From NCBI GenBank assembly GCA_938036435.1, contig CALHPU010000080.1, positions 1 through 51,732 of the forward strand: a DNA stretch of 51,732 nt, given 5' to 3'. Each line of letters begins with the position of its first letter. Positions within the stretch are counted from its first letter, which is position 1. Source of the stretch: an uncultured Pirellulaceae bacterium. Lineage in GTDB: Bacteria; Planctomycetota; Planctomycetia; Pirellulales; Pirellulaceae. Positions 20,908-30,030 of this stretch are shown in pieces. Both the position numbers and the translations under genes were made by a program. The notes beneath the pieces are model-generated. The model saw only the letters and a list, made by a program, of their open reading frames with translations. It did not search any database and was not told the DNA's origin.

Positions 20908-22593
20908 ATGGACAGCTTGGCTCCAGTGATCAGGTGGCTGAAACGAAACGGTTTTTGGATCGGCTGCGCGATATTGTCTATCTTGATGGTGACAGGTTGG
21001 TATCTTGCGTCTGTGAGCATGCAGGAAGCAAAGCAAAAACAGATTTCCAAATACAAAAAAAGCTTTTCTAATGTCCAGAGGATCAAAAAGGTCGCTGCTG
21101 TGACGGTTGATGATGGTGCCGAGTCCGATATCGTTGCCCACCCAAACAGCGAAACAGAAAAAAAGATGATGGAGCAACTCGAAGCCACGGTCGAGGCCGT
21201 GGTCGAGGCTTGGAAGCTAAAGCGCGATCGGCAAGAGCCTTTAATGCAGTTCTCCAAAGAACTTCTGGGCGAAGCTACCTATGAATTCCTGACCGGAAGC
21301 AAGGCACCTGAATTGCTTACCAATGGTGAGCATTACGGAACACAGAATGAGAAATACTTAAAAACGTTTAGACAACAGATACCCAAAAAAGTCTCTCAAA
21401 TTGCACGCCACATCCGGGCCAACTGGGCCTACGACGAGGAACGAATTGAGAAAGAGATGTTGGAAAAAGCAAGGCTCGAGGAGGAACGAGGCGCATTCGG
21501 CATGGGGGACATGGGTGGCGGCGGAATGATGGGGATGGAACTCGATACCGAGCGTAATAAGTTCGCCGTTATCTGGGACGAACAGAATCAAAAGCTGTGG
21601 CGTACGCTGTTGACGGAGTTTCAAAACTGGGACGACAACGTCAAAGCGTCGGTTGATCCTACGCTGCTGCAAGTACACATGTTGCAGCAGGACGTTTGGC
21701 TGTTGGAGGCCATGTTCAATGTGATACGCGAGCTCAATGGCAATGCAACCACCAACGACTTGGCTGTTGTCAAAGAGATCAGGCACATCGCATTTGGTAG
21801 AGAAGCGCTGGCAAGCTTGGGGGAAATCATGGAGCCGGACAAGCGACTTGGAGGAGCCAAGTTGGTTACCGCCGATCCGCTTGACGGCGAAGAGGATTTC
21901 AGCAGCTACGACGACATGAGCTTTGAAAGCAGTGGTTTTGACGACGGTGGTGGTAGCGGAGACTTTTCAATCGACGGAGATGAAAGCCCGTTTCATGGTC
22001 GCTATGTCAATGTTGATCTTCAGCCTGTTAACGCTGAGGAGGTTCGCAATGTGGTGGGCGGAAGTGAGTTGCCAGAGACGAATTTGGAATTGATCGTCAG
22101 TAAACGAGTTCCGTTTCGCTTGGCACTGAAAATGGATGAACGAAAGATAAATTCATTTCTGGCGTATTGTGCTAACTCGCCGTTTGAATTTGAAGTGCTG
22201 CAACTTCGTCTTAACCGTGAGGAAGTGGTTGTTCCAATCATAGCTCGTGGCGGGAAGGCTGAGAACAAATCTGCGGCCGATGTTGACGGCATGGGTGGCA
22301 TGGGAGGCATGATGATGGGCGATATGTCAGATATGATGGGCGGCATGTCTGAGATGATGGGCGGCATGGGAGGGATGCCCGGCATGGAGGCACAAAAGCT
22401 TAAAGCCCTCGTTCCAACCGAGGTCGAAACTCGTCTGAGTTACGACGTGGACGTTGAGTTTTACGGCGTGGTGAAGATCTACAATCCGGTTCGTGAGAAC
22501 TATCTGCGGAAGGCAGTGGGATTGCCGGTAGAAGGAGAGGACGAGCAATCAGATGAAGACGCTCTAGATTCAGTGGCGATGCGTGAACCGTAA
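20908..22593 (+). CDS. Single-pass membrane protein of the pilM operon, Met/Gly-rich
   Basis: 561 aa, family not recognised. An N-terminal positively charged segment is followed by one membrane helix (about 15-34, GFWIGCAILSILMVTGWYLA). The rest is predicted outside the cytoplasm, with a coiled charged stretch (KQKQISKYKKSF). Two Met/Gly-rich segments stand out: about 198-211 (MGDMGGGGMMGMEL) and about 460-494 (MGGMGGMMMGDMSDMMGG and onward). A Ser/Asp/Gly linker (SSYDDMSFESSGFDDGGGSG) lies near residue 340. From its place after pilM and its one-helix layout it may act like PilN or PilO, the inner-membrane alignment proteins, but sequence support is weak. Confidence 0.8.
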   Translation: MDSLAPVIRWLKRNGFWIGCAILSILMVTGWYLASVSMQEAKQKQISKYKKSFSNVQRIKKVAAVTVDDGAESDIVAHPNSETEKKMMEQLEATVEAVVEAWKLKRDRQEPLMQFSKELLGEATYEFLTGSKAPELLTNGEHYGTQNEKYLKTFRQQIPKKVSQIARHIRANWAYDEERIEKEMLEKARLEEERGAFGMGDMGGGGMMGMELDTERNKFAVIWDEQNQKLWRTLLTEFQNWDDNVKASVDPTLLQVHMLQQDVWLLEAMFNVIRELNGNATTNDLAVVKEIRHIAFGREALASLGEIMEPDKRLGGAKLVTADPLDGEEDFSSYDDMSFESSGFDDGGGSGDFSIDGDESPFHGRYVNVDLQPVNAEEVRNVVGGSELPETNLELIVSKRVPFRLALKMDERKINSFLAYCANSPFEFEVLQLRLNREEVVVPIIARGGKAENKSAADVDGMGGMGGMMMGDMSDMMGGMSEMMGGMGGMPGMEAQKLKALVPTEVETRLSYDVDVEFYGVVKIYNPVRENYLRKAVGLPVEGEDEQSDEDALDSVAMREP

Positions 22594-22657
22594 TGGTGGT
22601 TCAGAGGCTCGGGAAGTGTTGTAAGTTATCCAAGTTAAGTTAGCTGGTAGGTTCGAA

Positions 22658-25024
22658 ATGAAAATTCCAAAAATCAATGGCAGTTCAATCAAGAACTTCT
22701 TTTTTTACAACGTAGAGAAAGTGATCCTTGGTATCTCACTCTTGTTATTGGGGGTGCTCTTCTACTTGGGGATGACGTCGACCAAGTACGACAAAACTCC
22801 TGACAGCCTCGTTACAGAAACGAAGAACGCCTCATCGTTTATCAGCAAGGCTGCTAATTGGGAATTGATCTCCGAATATCGAAAGGGCGACACGCAAGTC
22901 CCCGAGCGGATCGCCCAAGCGAGCGAACCGGTTGATTCTTCCGGGTATAAAGTTAACGGGTTATCGATGATCCCCAAAGCGCTGCAACTGCGCGCTGATC
23001 CTCCACTGCCGGTGGTGACCGATTTGGAGGCGGGTGTCATTCGTGCGACAATTGCCGTGAGACTTGAGGACAGCAAAGACTTTTCCGATCCGCTACTGGA
23101 GTTGCCGCTGGCGATGCGGCAAATCGACCCAGATGAAGAAGAGCGAAAAAGTGCGCGATCCATGGACAGCATGGAGGAAAGCATGATGGGCATGGCCGAC
23201 GCGATGGAGGCTGCGATGATGGGCGGACCGCAACCAAAGAAGAAGAAGAAAGAACGAGAAAAAGACAAAGACCCGCAGTTGACTGCTGAACCGGACGGGT
23301 GGCATGGTATGCCCGGCGTTCAGGAGGCGATGGCAGGAGGCTTGCGCCCCAAGAACATCGGAATATCGGCCGGAAATTCCATGGCGATTAAACGCAACGT
23401 GGTGGTCGTCAATGCGTTGGTTGAACATCGCAAATTGTGGAAGGAGCAAGAACAGGTTCTTGCTAACAGCGTTGCGTGGTATCCCAAGCGTGATCTTCCT
23501 CAGTACGAATTCCTACAAGTCGAGAAGCGAACCATTGGTGCCGACGGCAAACCATCGGATTGGGAAGATGTTTCAGAGTGGGTGAACTTCGATCAGTCCG
23601 AATTCAATCCCGGCAGCTTCATTTCGGGACCGGAAGTGGTTGCCCCCGAAAACTTCGATAGCAATTTGACTAACGCGATCCCCGCGGTGTTAGGTGTAGA
23701 TTACGCCTCCCATGTGCTCCACTCAAAACTCAGCCCCCGAGTCTTTAAAGAAAAAGAGGTTGAGGAGAAGGAAAACGCAGCACTGGAAGCCCTTGAAGGG
23801 AAGAAGACAAAGGATGAGGACGAAGACCAAAGGTACGACAACTTTAGAAATGGTGGCCGACGTCAGAAGGGCTCACTAGTTAAATCCAATAGCGGCGGCA
23901 TGGGTATGGGTATGGGCATGGGTATGGGCGATATGATGAGCGGCATGGAAGATGGAATGGGCATGATGGGAATGTTCGGGTCGCGTGGAGAAGGCCGCAC
24001 CAGCATGGACATGACGGCCTACGCAGAGCTAACAGATCCCACGTTGGAGCCTGAAAGCGACTACAAGGCAGTACGCTTCTTCGACATGCGAGTCTCGCCT
24101 AACAAGCCGATGAAATACGAATACCGCGTTCGGTTGTGGTTAAAAGATCCTAACGCAACAGATCCTGAAGCCACACGCGGCGACCTCGGTGACATGGGCG
24201 GTATGGGTGCCGGAATGGAAGAAATGATGGGAGGCATGGGACGCCGAAGAGGAAAAAAGAAGGATGAGAAAAAAATATTCCAAAAGACAGACATCAATTA
24301 TACGATGCAAGATGAACGAGTTCGAAAACGGTTGAAGCTTTTGCGCGAGGATGAGGATGAGAACGGCGATCCAATCTTCTACGTTTCCGAGTTCTACGAT
24401 GGAGATGATAAACCGACTGAGGTCCAGGTTCCTATTGGGTTTGATTACCTTCGATTTGCCCGCCCGACGAAGTGGAGCGAGCCGGTGGCGGTCACTGTTG
24501 GCGGATCGAGTCCTGAGTTCTTCGCTGACACCGTTGAAGCGCCCCGAACGGCGAAGGTGGGCAGCAGCGAGATTCCTATTGAGGAGCCCAAGGTCAACGT
24601 TGTCGTTGAACTTGAAAATCCAGAATTGAGCGGAATTGAAATGGCAGCCAAGGAGAAATTTTCAGTTGGTGATCTGATGAATTTTTCCGAGCCAATCACG
24701 ATCATGCATCCGGTGGCTCAGTCCGTTCACTTTCTTGAGGACGCAAACTTCGAGACTGAAGCGACCTTAGTCGATGTGATGGGCGGCGAGCAGTTGGATT
24801 TGCCCAAGGGCGAGCCAATGCAGTATTCTCTGCCGGGTGAGTCGCTGGTCATGGGGCCTGATGGAAAATTTAGGGTCACTAACGACATCGAGCAACGCGC
24901 TTTAGCTAGGCACGCTCTTCGAACGCCAGATGAAAAATCCGAATATGGAAAAAGGAAGAAAAAGAAGAAGGCCAAAAACCCCTTTGGCGGCATGGGCGGG
25001 CCTGACTTTGAAGACATGAGATAG
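22658..25024 (+). CDS. Single-pass membrane protein of the pilM operon with Met-Gly repeats
   Basis: 788 aa, family not recognised. One membrane helix (about 21-41, VILGISLLLLGVLFYLGM) near the N-terminus resembles that of the preceding gene product, and the remainder is predicted outside the cytoplasm. A lysine-rich stretch (QPKKKKKEREKDKD) lies near residue 195. A run of alternating Gly-Met (GGMGMGMGMGMGDMMSGME) lies near residue 413, another Met/Gly segment near 515 (GDMGGMGAGMEEMMGGMGRR), and the C-terminus is basic and ends with GGMGGPDFEDMR. The part between about 460 and 650 looks beta-rich and folded. Shared layout with its neighbour suggests the two proteins interact. A strong terminator follows, ending the operon. 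Confidence 0.8.
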   Translation: MKIPKINGSSIKNFFFYNVEKVILGISLLLLGVLFYLGMTSTKYDKTPDSLVTETKNASSFISKAANWELISEYRKGDTQVPERIAQASEPVDSSGYKVNGLSMIPKALQLRADPPLPVVTDLEAGVIRATIAVRLEDSKDFSDPLLELPLAMRQIDPDEEERKSARSMDSMEESMMGMADAMEAAMMGGPQPKKKKKEREKDKDPQLTAEPDGWHGMPGVQEAMAGGLRPKNIGISAGNSMAIKRNVVVVNALVEHRKLWKEQEQVLANSVAWYPKRDLPQYEFLQVEKRTIGADGKPSDWEDVSEWVNFDQSEFNPGSFISGPEVVAPENFDSNLTNAIPAVLGVDYASHVLHSKLSPRVFKEKEVEEKENAALEALEGKKTKDEDEDQRYDNFRNGGRRQKGSLVKSNSGGMGMGMGMGMGDMMSGMEDGMGMMGMFGSRGEGRTSMDMTAYAELTDPTLEPESDYKAVRFFDMRVSPNKPMKYEYRVRLWLKDPNATDPEATRGDLGDMGGMGAGMEEMMGGMGRRRGKKKDEKKIFQKTDINYTMQDERVRKRLKLLREDEDENGDPIFYVSEFYDGDDKPTEVQVPIGFDYLRFARPTKWSEPVAVTVGGSSPEFFADTVEAPRTAKVGSSEIPIEEPKVNVVVELENPELSGIEMAAKEKFSVGDLMNFSEPITIMHPVAQSVHFLEDANFETEATLVDVMGGEQLDLPKGEPMQYSLPGESLVMGPDGKFRVTNDIEQRALARHALRTPDEKSEYGKRKKKKKAKNPFGGMGGPDFEDMR

Positions 25025-25036
25025 CCAGCAGAAACC

Positions 25037-25066
25037 AAAAAAGCGGCAGGTTGACTGCCGCTTTTT
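25037..25066. terminator. Bidirectional Rho-independent terminator
   Basis: GCGGCAG (25043-25049) and CTGCCGC (25055-25061) form a perfect stem with a 5-nt loop, flanked by an A run on the left and TTTTT on the right. It can end the pilM operon on the plus strand and the converging dehydratase-like gene on the minus strand. Confidence 0.9.
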
Positions 25067-25126
25067 CGTTTCGTGGTTTGTACTCAGGCCGGTAGATTGT
25101 CATCACCAATACCACCGGATGACCAT

Positions 25127-25606
25127 TTAGCCGTTGAGGACGATGCCTTTGATCAGTCCGTCAACAACAAGCGTGTCCTCCACCCAACCTTGAAACTCGG
25201 CGGTGAACATCGCGTTCTTACGGACCTTGCCCCGACGTAGCATTACCACCAGTCGGTCGCCTGGAACGACGGGGCCTCGGAATCGAACGCCCTCAAGACC
25301 TCCCAAGCCCACATAGCCGCCGTTGTCCACCATTTTGTTGTCCATGGCGAAGTAACAAGAAAGCTGTGCTGCGCACTCGCAGACCAGAACCCCCGGCATA
25401 ATCGGTTTGTCGGGAAAGTGCCCGCGCACCCAGAAGGCATCTTCTTGTATGTCTTTGAAACCCACCGCGAAGTCATGGCTCATCAACAAAATTCCGTCCA
25501 GTAGGGCCAATTCATGACGATGGGGGTTGATTTTCCCGATGGCCTCTTTGTCGACTACGATCTTGTTGTGGTCGAATTGGGACGAATCAACGAACGCAGA
25601 TTTCAA
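25127..25606 (-). CDS. FabZ/FabA-like hot-dog fold protein
   Basis: About 159 aa from a TTG start at 25606, which has AGGA eight bases upstream; the frame is open to 25807 but that extension looks non-protein-like. Hot-dog family: INPHRHELALLDGI at the N-terminus, then WVRGHFPDKPIMPGVLVCECAAQLSCYFA, the FabZ pattern G-H-F-P-x-x-P-x-M-P-G-V-L with the catalytic His in GHF and an acidic residue (E) in the following helix. It ends with RFRGPVVPGDRLVVMLR. FabZ removes water from 3-hydroxyacyl-ACP in fatty-acid synthesis. No other fab gene is adjacent, so this may be a paralogue acting on another acyl substrate. The start is the least certain part. Confidence 0.85.
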   Translation of the reverse strand: MKSAFVDSSQFDHNKIVVDKEAIGKINPHRHELALLDGILLMSHDFAVGFKDIQEDAFWVRGHFPDKPIMPGVLVCECAAQLSCYFAMDNKMVDNGGYVGLGGLEGVRFRGPVVPGDRLVVMLRRGKVRKNAMFTAEFQGWVEDTLVVDGLIKGIVLNG

Positions 25607-26053
25607 AACTCTGTCCTGTGATAAATTCGGTGTTACTTCGCTCGAACAATGTTCGCACGGCTTTTTCTTGGTAATGCGGCATGGGTTACATACCTGCCGC
25701 AAAATTTTACCCGGGAATGACCAAATTGCAATTATCCAGCCGCTGGGTTGGCCCTCAAAGCGGCAACTGGGAGAAATTTGTACGGGTACCGATAATCCAG
25801 ACCGCAAACTTCTCCGCCTTTGGTGTTTCCGATTGCTTAATCATCGGATTTCCTGACGTATTTTGCAAGCCGCAATAAAAATGGATAGATTGTGAATACA
25901 ATAGGGATTTGCCATTTTAGAGTTTGAATCCAGTTCTCGAAACGATGTTTCGTGGCTCAATCGGGCTGACCTGTACGCGTCTCGGAACCGGCCATTGAGT
26001 CAAATTTATTGGCAGACGACTCCCTACCAAACAGCCGCCACCTGAGAACATAT
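25607..26053. other. Divergent intergenic region
   Basis: About 450 bp between the dehydratase-like gene and the coiled-coil protein. No convincing gene: the short plus-strand frame at 25681-25878 lacks a ribosome binding site. The minus-strand frame here is the probable untranslated leader of the dehydratase-like gene; it contains a C-x-x-C pair twice, most likely by chance. Confidence 0.4.
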
Positions 26054-29000
26054 ATGCGTCGCACTTCCAACCACGACTTTCAATCCACCAATCCGTCTTC
26101 AGCTCTCAAATATTCTTTCTCTAGAGTGATGGTTGCATTGCTGTTCTTGTCGATCGATTCGACGGCCACCCTTGCCCAGACGGATCCTTTCACCGAAACA
26201 AAACCAGCAGTTGCGAATCCCTTTGCAGGCGTCTCGACATCCGACGAAAAAGATCTTGTCCCAAATCAGTCTGAGAATCGCTTCGATGAAATTCCCAGTG
26301 GAGACGGTCAGCAAGAAACCGAAGACGCTGCTGATGCTTTTCAAGGAACAACTAATGAGGATGCGCTTCCACCGATGCCCCTCCCAGAAGCGAACCGCAC
26401 TAGAGACCGAGAGATGCCAGAGCCGGTTGCTCAAAGTTCTTCCGGAAATCTTCCAAATGCCCCAACGAGCAAAACAGTAAGTTCCAACAACAAAGATTGG
26501 GCAGGCTGGTTGATTGAAAATTGGTACTTACCACTCGCAGCGCTCATTTTTCTACCGTTATTGATGTTGCCATTTTTAAAGAAGAAAGCCAAGCAGAAAG
26601 ATCTTGGCCGACCGAGAATCAAAACGACTGGATCCTTCAAAAAGTCAGAACGCTTCAAGAAAGCCGACGATGAGACATCGGATACGCCGAAAATTACCAG
26701 CGCACTATCGCAGCCTGAAGGCAAAACCGAAGAGATAGATTTTGGCGAATCAGCGGAGATGACAGACTTTCAAGATGCCGTCACTACTGAAATATCCGCC
26801 GAAGAAACTGACGACGACTTCCTCGATCTCATGATGGAAGAATCCGAGGACGCCGTGCCCGTGAGCCAACTCGAAAACCCTGATCATTCAACGCAAAAGG
26901 AAGCGAGTGAACTTGTTTCACCACTGGACAGTGACGCGGTCGAAGACGACGACTTTCTAGATCTGATGCTTGAAGAGAATGACGAAGCTGATGCGGCAAG
27001 TCAGGTTACTGATTCTGTCGAAGTGACTGACACTTTGCAGCAACAGGGCGACGTCGAAATTGACCAATCTGCAAACGAAAAAGCGGTCGATGAGGACGAG
27101 GATGACTTTTTCGAAATGTTGTTGGACGAAGATGGCGATGTGCCCCACACCGATGAGGCCTCTGAAGATGTTGTTCATGTATCCGAGTCGGACAGCCTTG
27201 ACGATCCAGTCGAAACAACGGAAGCACTGGCATTGGATGACGACTCAGACGAATTCGTGTTTGATTTTGAAGAGGAAGCAGTAGCTGAGGCCGAATCTGA
27301 GAAATTTTTGGAGGAAGAGCTCACAGATAGAGTCGAGGAGGTAGTGCCCTCCGAGATTGAAAACCAACCAGACTCTTCCGGCGAAATAGCGTTCTCCGAA
27401 ACTGATGAAGACTTGCTGGGTGTTGACGACAGTGATCTCGAAGAGATCGCAACTGGGGATGATCAATCATCAGTTGCGGGGGCCGTCAGCGCTGCCGCCG
27501 GTGGCCTTGCCGCTGGTTTAGGGGCATTGTTTGCTTCAAAAGGTGCTGATGATTCAACGCCAGAAAATCAGGACGAAGATGCTGCGTCTGAAGATTTACT
27601 GCAACAGCCTGCTCTGGCTTCAGAAAAACAACAACAGGACCCGGCGGAGATTGCATCCTATCAAACGGAAATCAACGCGCTCAAAGCGGAACTAGAGTCT
27701 GCACAAACTTCCTCCGAAGAGTTGGATCGCGTCAAGACAGAACTTCGCGACTTGAAAGAGGCCCAGCTCGATTCCAAAACGACAACGGAGAAACAGTTGC
27801 AGCGAGTTGGTGAGCTTGAGGATAAATTAGAAACGGTAGAAAAAAAGGCATCTGATTTTGAATCTAAACTCAATGAGGCAGAATCTAGCATTGAAGCTCT
27901 TGAAAAAGAAAAGCAAGAGATCGCAACAGAGTTGCAAGACAAGTCACTTGACTCCGAAGAAGTCGAAAACCTGAGGAGTGAAATCGGTTTGATGAAGGCT
28001 CAAGCCAAGGAGACATCGGCCAAAAACGAACAATTGCTTTCCGAGGCTCAAGAGCTGCGTGACAAGATGCGTGACCTCAAAGAGGCTAACGAAAAACAAG
28101 CTGCTGATCCTGCGCCTGCCTCCGATTTATCGGGAAATGCCAACGAGGGCATCACGGTAGGCGATTCGAACGATACCAGCGAGTTCCAGCAACTGAAGGC
28201 TAAGTATGAAAGTGAGCTCGCACTCAGGAAAGAAGCAGAGGCGATGTTGGTTGAGGCGGAACAGCAGCGCACTGATGTGGCGATCGTTCTTCGTGATTTG
28301 CGGAAAGCAACCAAGGAGCAGACCGAATCCAGCGCCTCGTCTGAAGAAGTCGACGCGCTGAAAAAGCAACTGGCAGACAGCGAATCGGCCAACGCGGACC
28401 TCAAGGCACAGCTTGAGAGCTTTAGAAAGAAGCTAGAGCAAGAGCACGGAATTGCAAAGGAACTCACTGGCAAGCTCGATGCGGCGCAAGAGAAAGTTTC
28501 AGCTGTAACGGTCCTTGAGCAAGAGTGGAAGAAAGAGCTAGAGACTCTTGAGTCAGAGATAGAAGCCAAGAGTAAACAAAGTGATCGGCTGACGTCTGAA
28601 TTGGATGCTGCCAAAGAGTCACTAAGCGATTTTGAATCGCAGATCGTTGAACTTAAGGCCGGTGAAGACAACCATCAGGCGGAATTGGCGAAGCAGGCCG
28701 AACGGTTGAATGAAACGCAGTCGAATCTTGATTCGGTAATCGCCGAAAAATCACAGATCGAGGCTTCGCTAGGTGATTTGAAAGAAAAGGTTGGCGGGTT
28801 AAGTTATGGGCAACTGGAGGAAGCGCTTGCCAGCGTCGCCAAACTAGGTGAGGAACGTAACGCCCTTAATTTGAAGCTCGAGCAAACGCGGGCTAACGGA
28901 GAAGATATTGCTCGCCAGAATGCTCAACTGTCTGAACGAGTTGTTCAGCTAGAAAAACAACTGGAACAGTCTCTTGCAAGTTCGGAGGGAGCCGAGGACA

Positions 29001-30004
29001 TTAACGCGCAGTTGGCTGAGGAAATGGAGAGACTGCGAAACTCCAAAGAGCAAAACTTGATTCTGACAGAACGCATCTCAGGTCTTGAGCAACAGCTTCA
29101 GAGTCGTCATGCGGACACCGAAAAACTTGAATCCTTTCAACAGAAGCTGGTGTCCCAATCAGAATTAGTCGTGGCCTCTAAGCAAGAGAATGCCACATTG
29201 AAAGAGCGCGTGGCTCAACTGTCTGAGCAGGTACAAGTTGCAACTGATCGATCAGGAAAGTTAGAGCAAACTATCGAGCAGCTCAATCAGGAGAAAACCC
29301 GGCTCGCAGAGATGCAGCGGACCCATGAGGCCAGCCAGCAACGAATAAAACAGCTTGAGGATCAAATCGAAGACAACAAACGGCTCACGCTCCAGCTTGG
29401 TGAAGCCAACGATAGATTGACCAAGGAATCGAGCGAGCGCGTCGCTTTAGAACAGAAGAATGAAGGGTTGCGGCAACAGGTAAACCGGGCCAGCGAGATC
29501 GCAGATAAGAATGAACTTCTCAACAAGCAGCTTGGGGCCTTGGAGCGGGATCTAGAAGTGGCCGATAAAACCAATCGCGCACTTGAGCAAAAGATTGAAG
29601 AAAGCAGTTCGGTACAAGCAAGTGCTTCGGCTGACAGCGGCAACCTGGAACGAATTCTTGAGCAACTTGAATCGCAAAATCGGCAGATCAGTCAACTGGT
29701 TAGCGAGAACAAAGACATGGCTGTAAGACTGGCAGCAATCAGCGTTAAGCCAAAGTCCTCAACGAATAAGACGACCAGTCGAGCAAAAAAAAAGCCAATC
29801 CCTCAAGGGTGTGATGACCTGACTGAGATTACCGGCATTGGCCCTAAATCGCGCGACCAGTTGTACAAAGCGGACGTCAAGACTTTTCGCCAGATTGCAG
29901 GCTGGAGCAAACGGGACATCGAAAAGTACAACGAGAGGCTTGGCTATAAAAACAATCGGATCGAGCAAGAGAAATGGGTTTCTCAGGCAAAAAAGCTGTC
30001 CTGA
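26054..30004 (+). CDS. Giant membrane-anchored coiled-coil protein with C-terminal helix-hairpin-helix domain
   Basis: 1316 aa from ATG 26054 (an in-frame TTG at 26009 is less likely). An N-terminal hydrophobic signal or anchor (VMVALLFLSIDSTATLAQ) is followed by a Pro/Asp/Glu-rich segment and a membrane helix at about 151-175 (WYLPLAALIFLPLLMLPFL, then KKKAKQK). Next come repeated acidic motifs of the type DDDFLDLMLEEN (three clear copies near 255, 300 and 350, two degenerate), a Gly/Ala zipper-like stretch near 475 (GAVSAAAGGLAAGLGALFA), and about 700 residues of coiled coil. The last 70 residues contain LTEITGIGPKSRDQLYKADV, the HhH pattern of predicted 5' nuclease-like or DNA-binding domains. 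It could tether DNA to the membrane; this is inference. It ends 27 nt from a convergent gene. Confidence 0.88.
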   Translation: MRRTSNHDFQSTNPSSALKYSFSRVMVALLFLSIDSTATLAQTDPFTETKPAVANPFAGVSTSDEKDLVPNQSENRFDEIPSGDGQQETEDAADAFQGTTNEDALPPMPLPEANRTRDREMPEPVAQSSSGNLPNAPTSKTVSSNNKDWAGWLIENWYLPLAALIFLPLLMLPFLKKKAKQKDLGRPRIKTTGSFKKSERFKKADDETSDTPKITSALSQPEGKTEEIDFGESAEMTDFQDAVTTEISAEETDDDFLDLMMEESEDAVPVSQLENPDHSTQKEASELVSPLDSDAVEDDDFLDLMLEENDEADAASQVTDSVEVTDTLQQQGDVEIDQSANEKAVDEDEDDFFEMLLDEDGDVPHTDEASEDVVHVSESDSLDDPVETTEALALDDDSDEFVFDFEEEAVAEAESEKFLEEELTDRVEEVVPSEIENQPDSSGEIAFSETDEDLLGVDDSDLEEIATGDDQSSVAGAVSAAAGGLAAGLGALFASKGADDSTPENQDEDAASEDLLQQPALASEKQQQDPAEIASYQTEINALKAELESAQTSSEELDRVKTELRDLKEAQLDSKTTTEKQLQRVGELEDKLETVEKKASDFESKLNEAESSIEALEKEKQEIATELQDKSLDSEEVENLRSEIGLMKAQAKETSAKNEQLLSEAQELRDKMRDLKEANEKQAADPAPASDLSGNANEGITVGDSNDTSEFQQLKAKYESELALRKEAEAMLVEAEQQRTDVAIVLRDLRKATKEQTESSASSEEVDALKKQLADSESANADLKAQLESFRKKLEQEHGIAKELTGKLDAAQEKVSAVTVLEQEWKKELETLESEIEAKSKQSDRLTSELDAAKESLSDFESQIVELKAGEDNHQAELAKQAERLNETQSNLDSVIAEKSQIEASLGDLKEKVGGLSYGQLEEALASVAKLGEERNALNLKLEQTRANGEDIARQNAQLSERVVQLEKQLEQSLASSEGAEDINAQLAEEMERLRNSKEQNLILTERISGLEQQLQSRHADTEKLESFQQKLVSQSELVVASKQENATLKERVAQLSEQVQVATDRSGKLEQTIEQLNQEKTRLAEMQRTHEASQQRIKQLEDQIEDNKRLTLQLGEANDRLTKESSERVALEQKNEGLRQQVNRASEIADKNELLNKQLGALERDLEVADKTNRALEQKIEESSSVQASASADSGNLERILEQLESQNRQISQLVSENKDMAVRLAAISVKPKSSTNKTTSRAKKKPIPQGCDDLTEITGIGPKSRDQLYKADVKTFRQIAGWSKRDIEKYNERLGYKNNRIEQEKWVSQAKKLS

Positions 30005-30030
30005 TTTGTATTAGCCGCGATTGAGCCCTG

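Noticed and set aside
25627..25700. Two C-x-x-C pairs (zinc-ribbon-like) before the FabZ-like gene
   Set aside because: They lie upstream of the likely TTG start in sequence with no other protein-like features.
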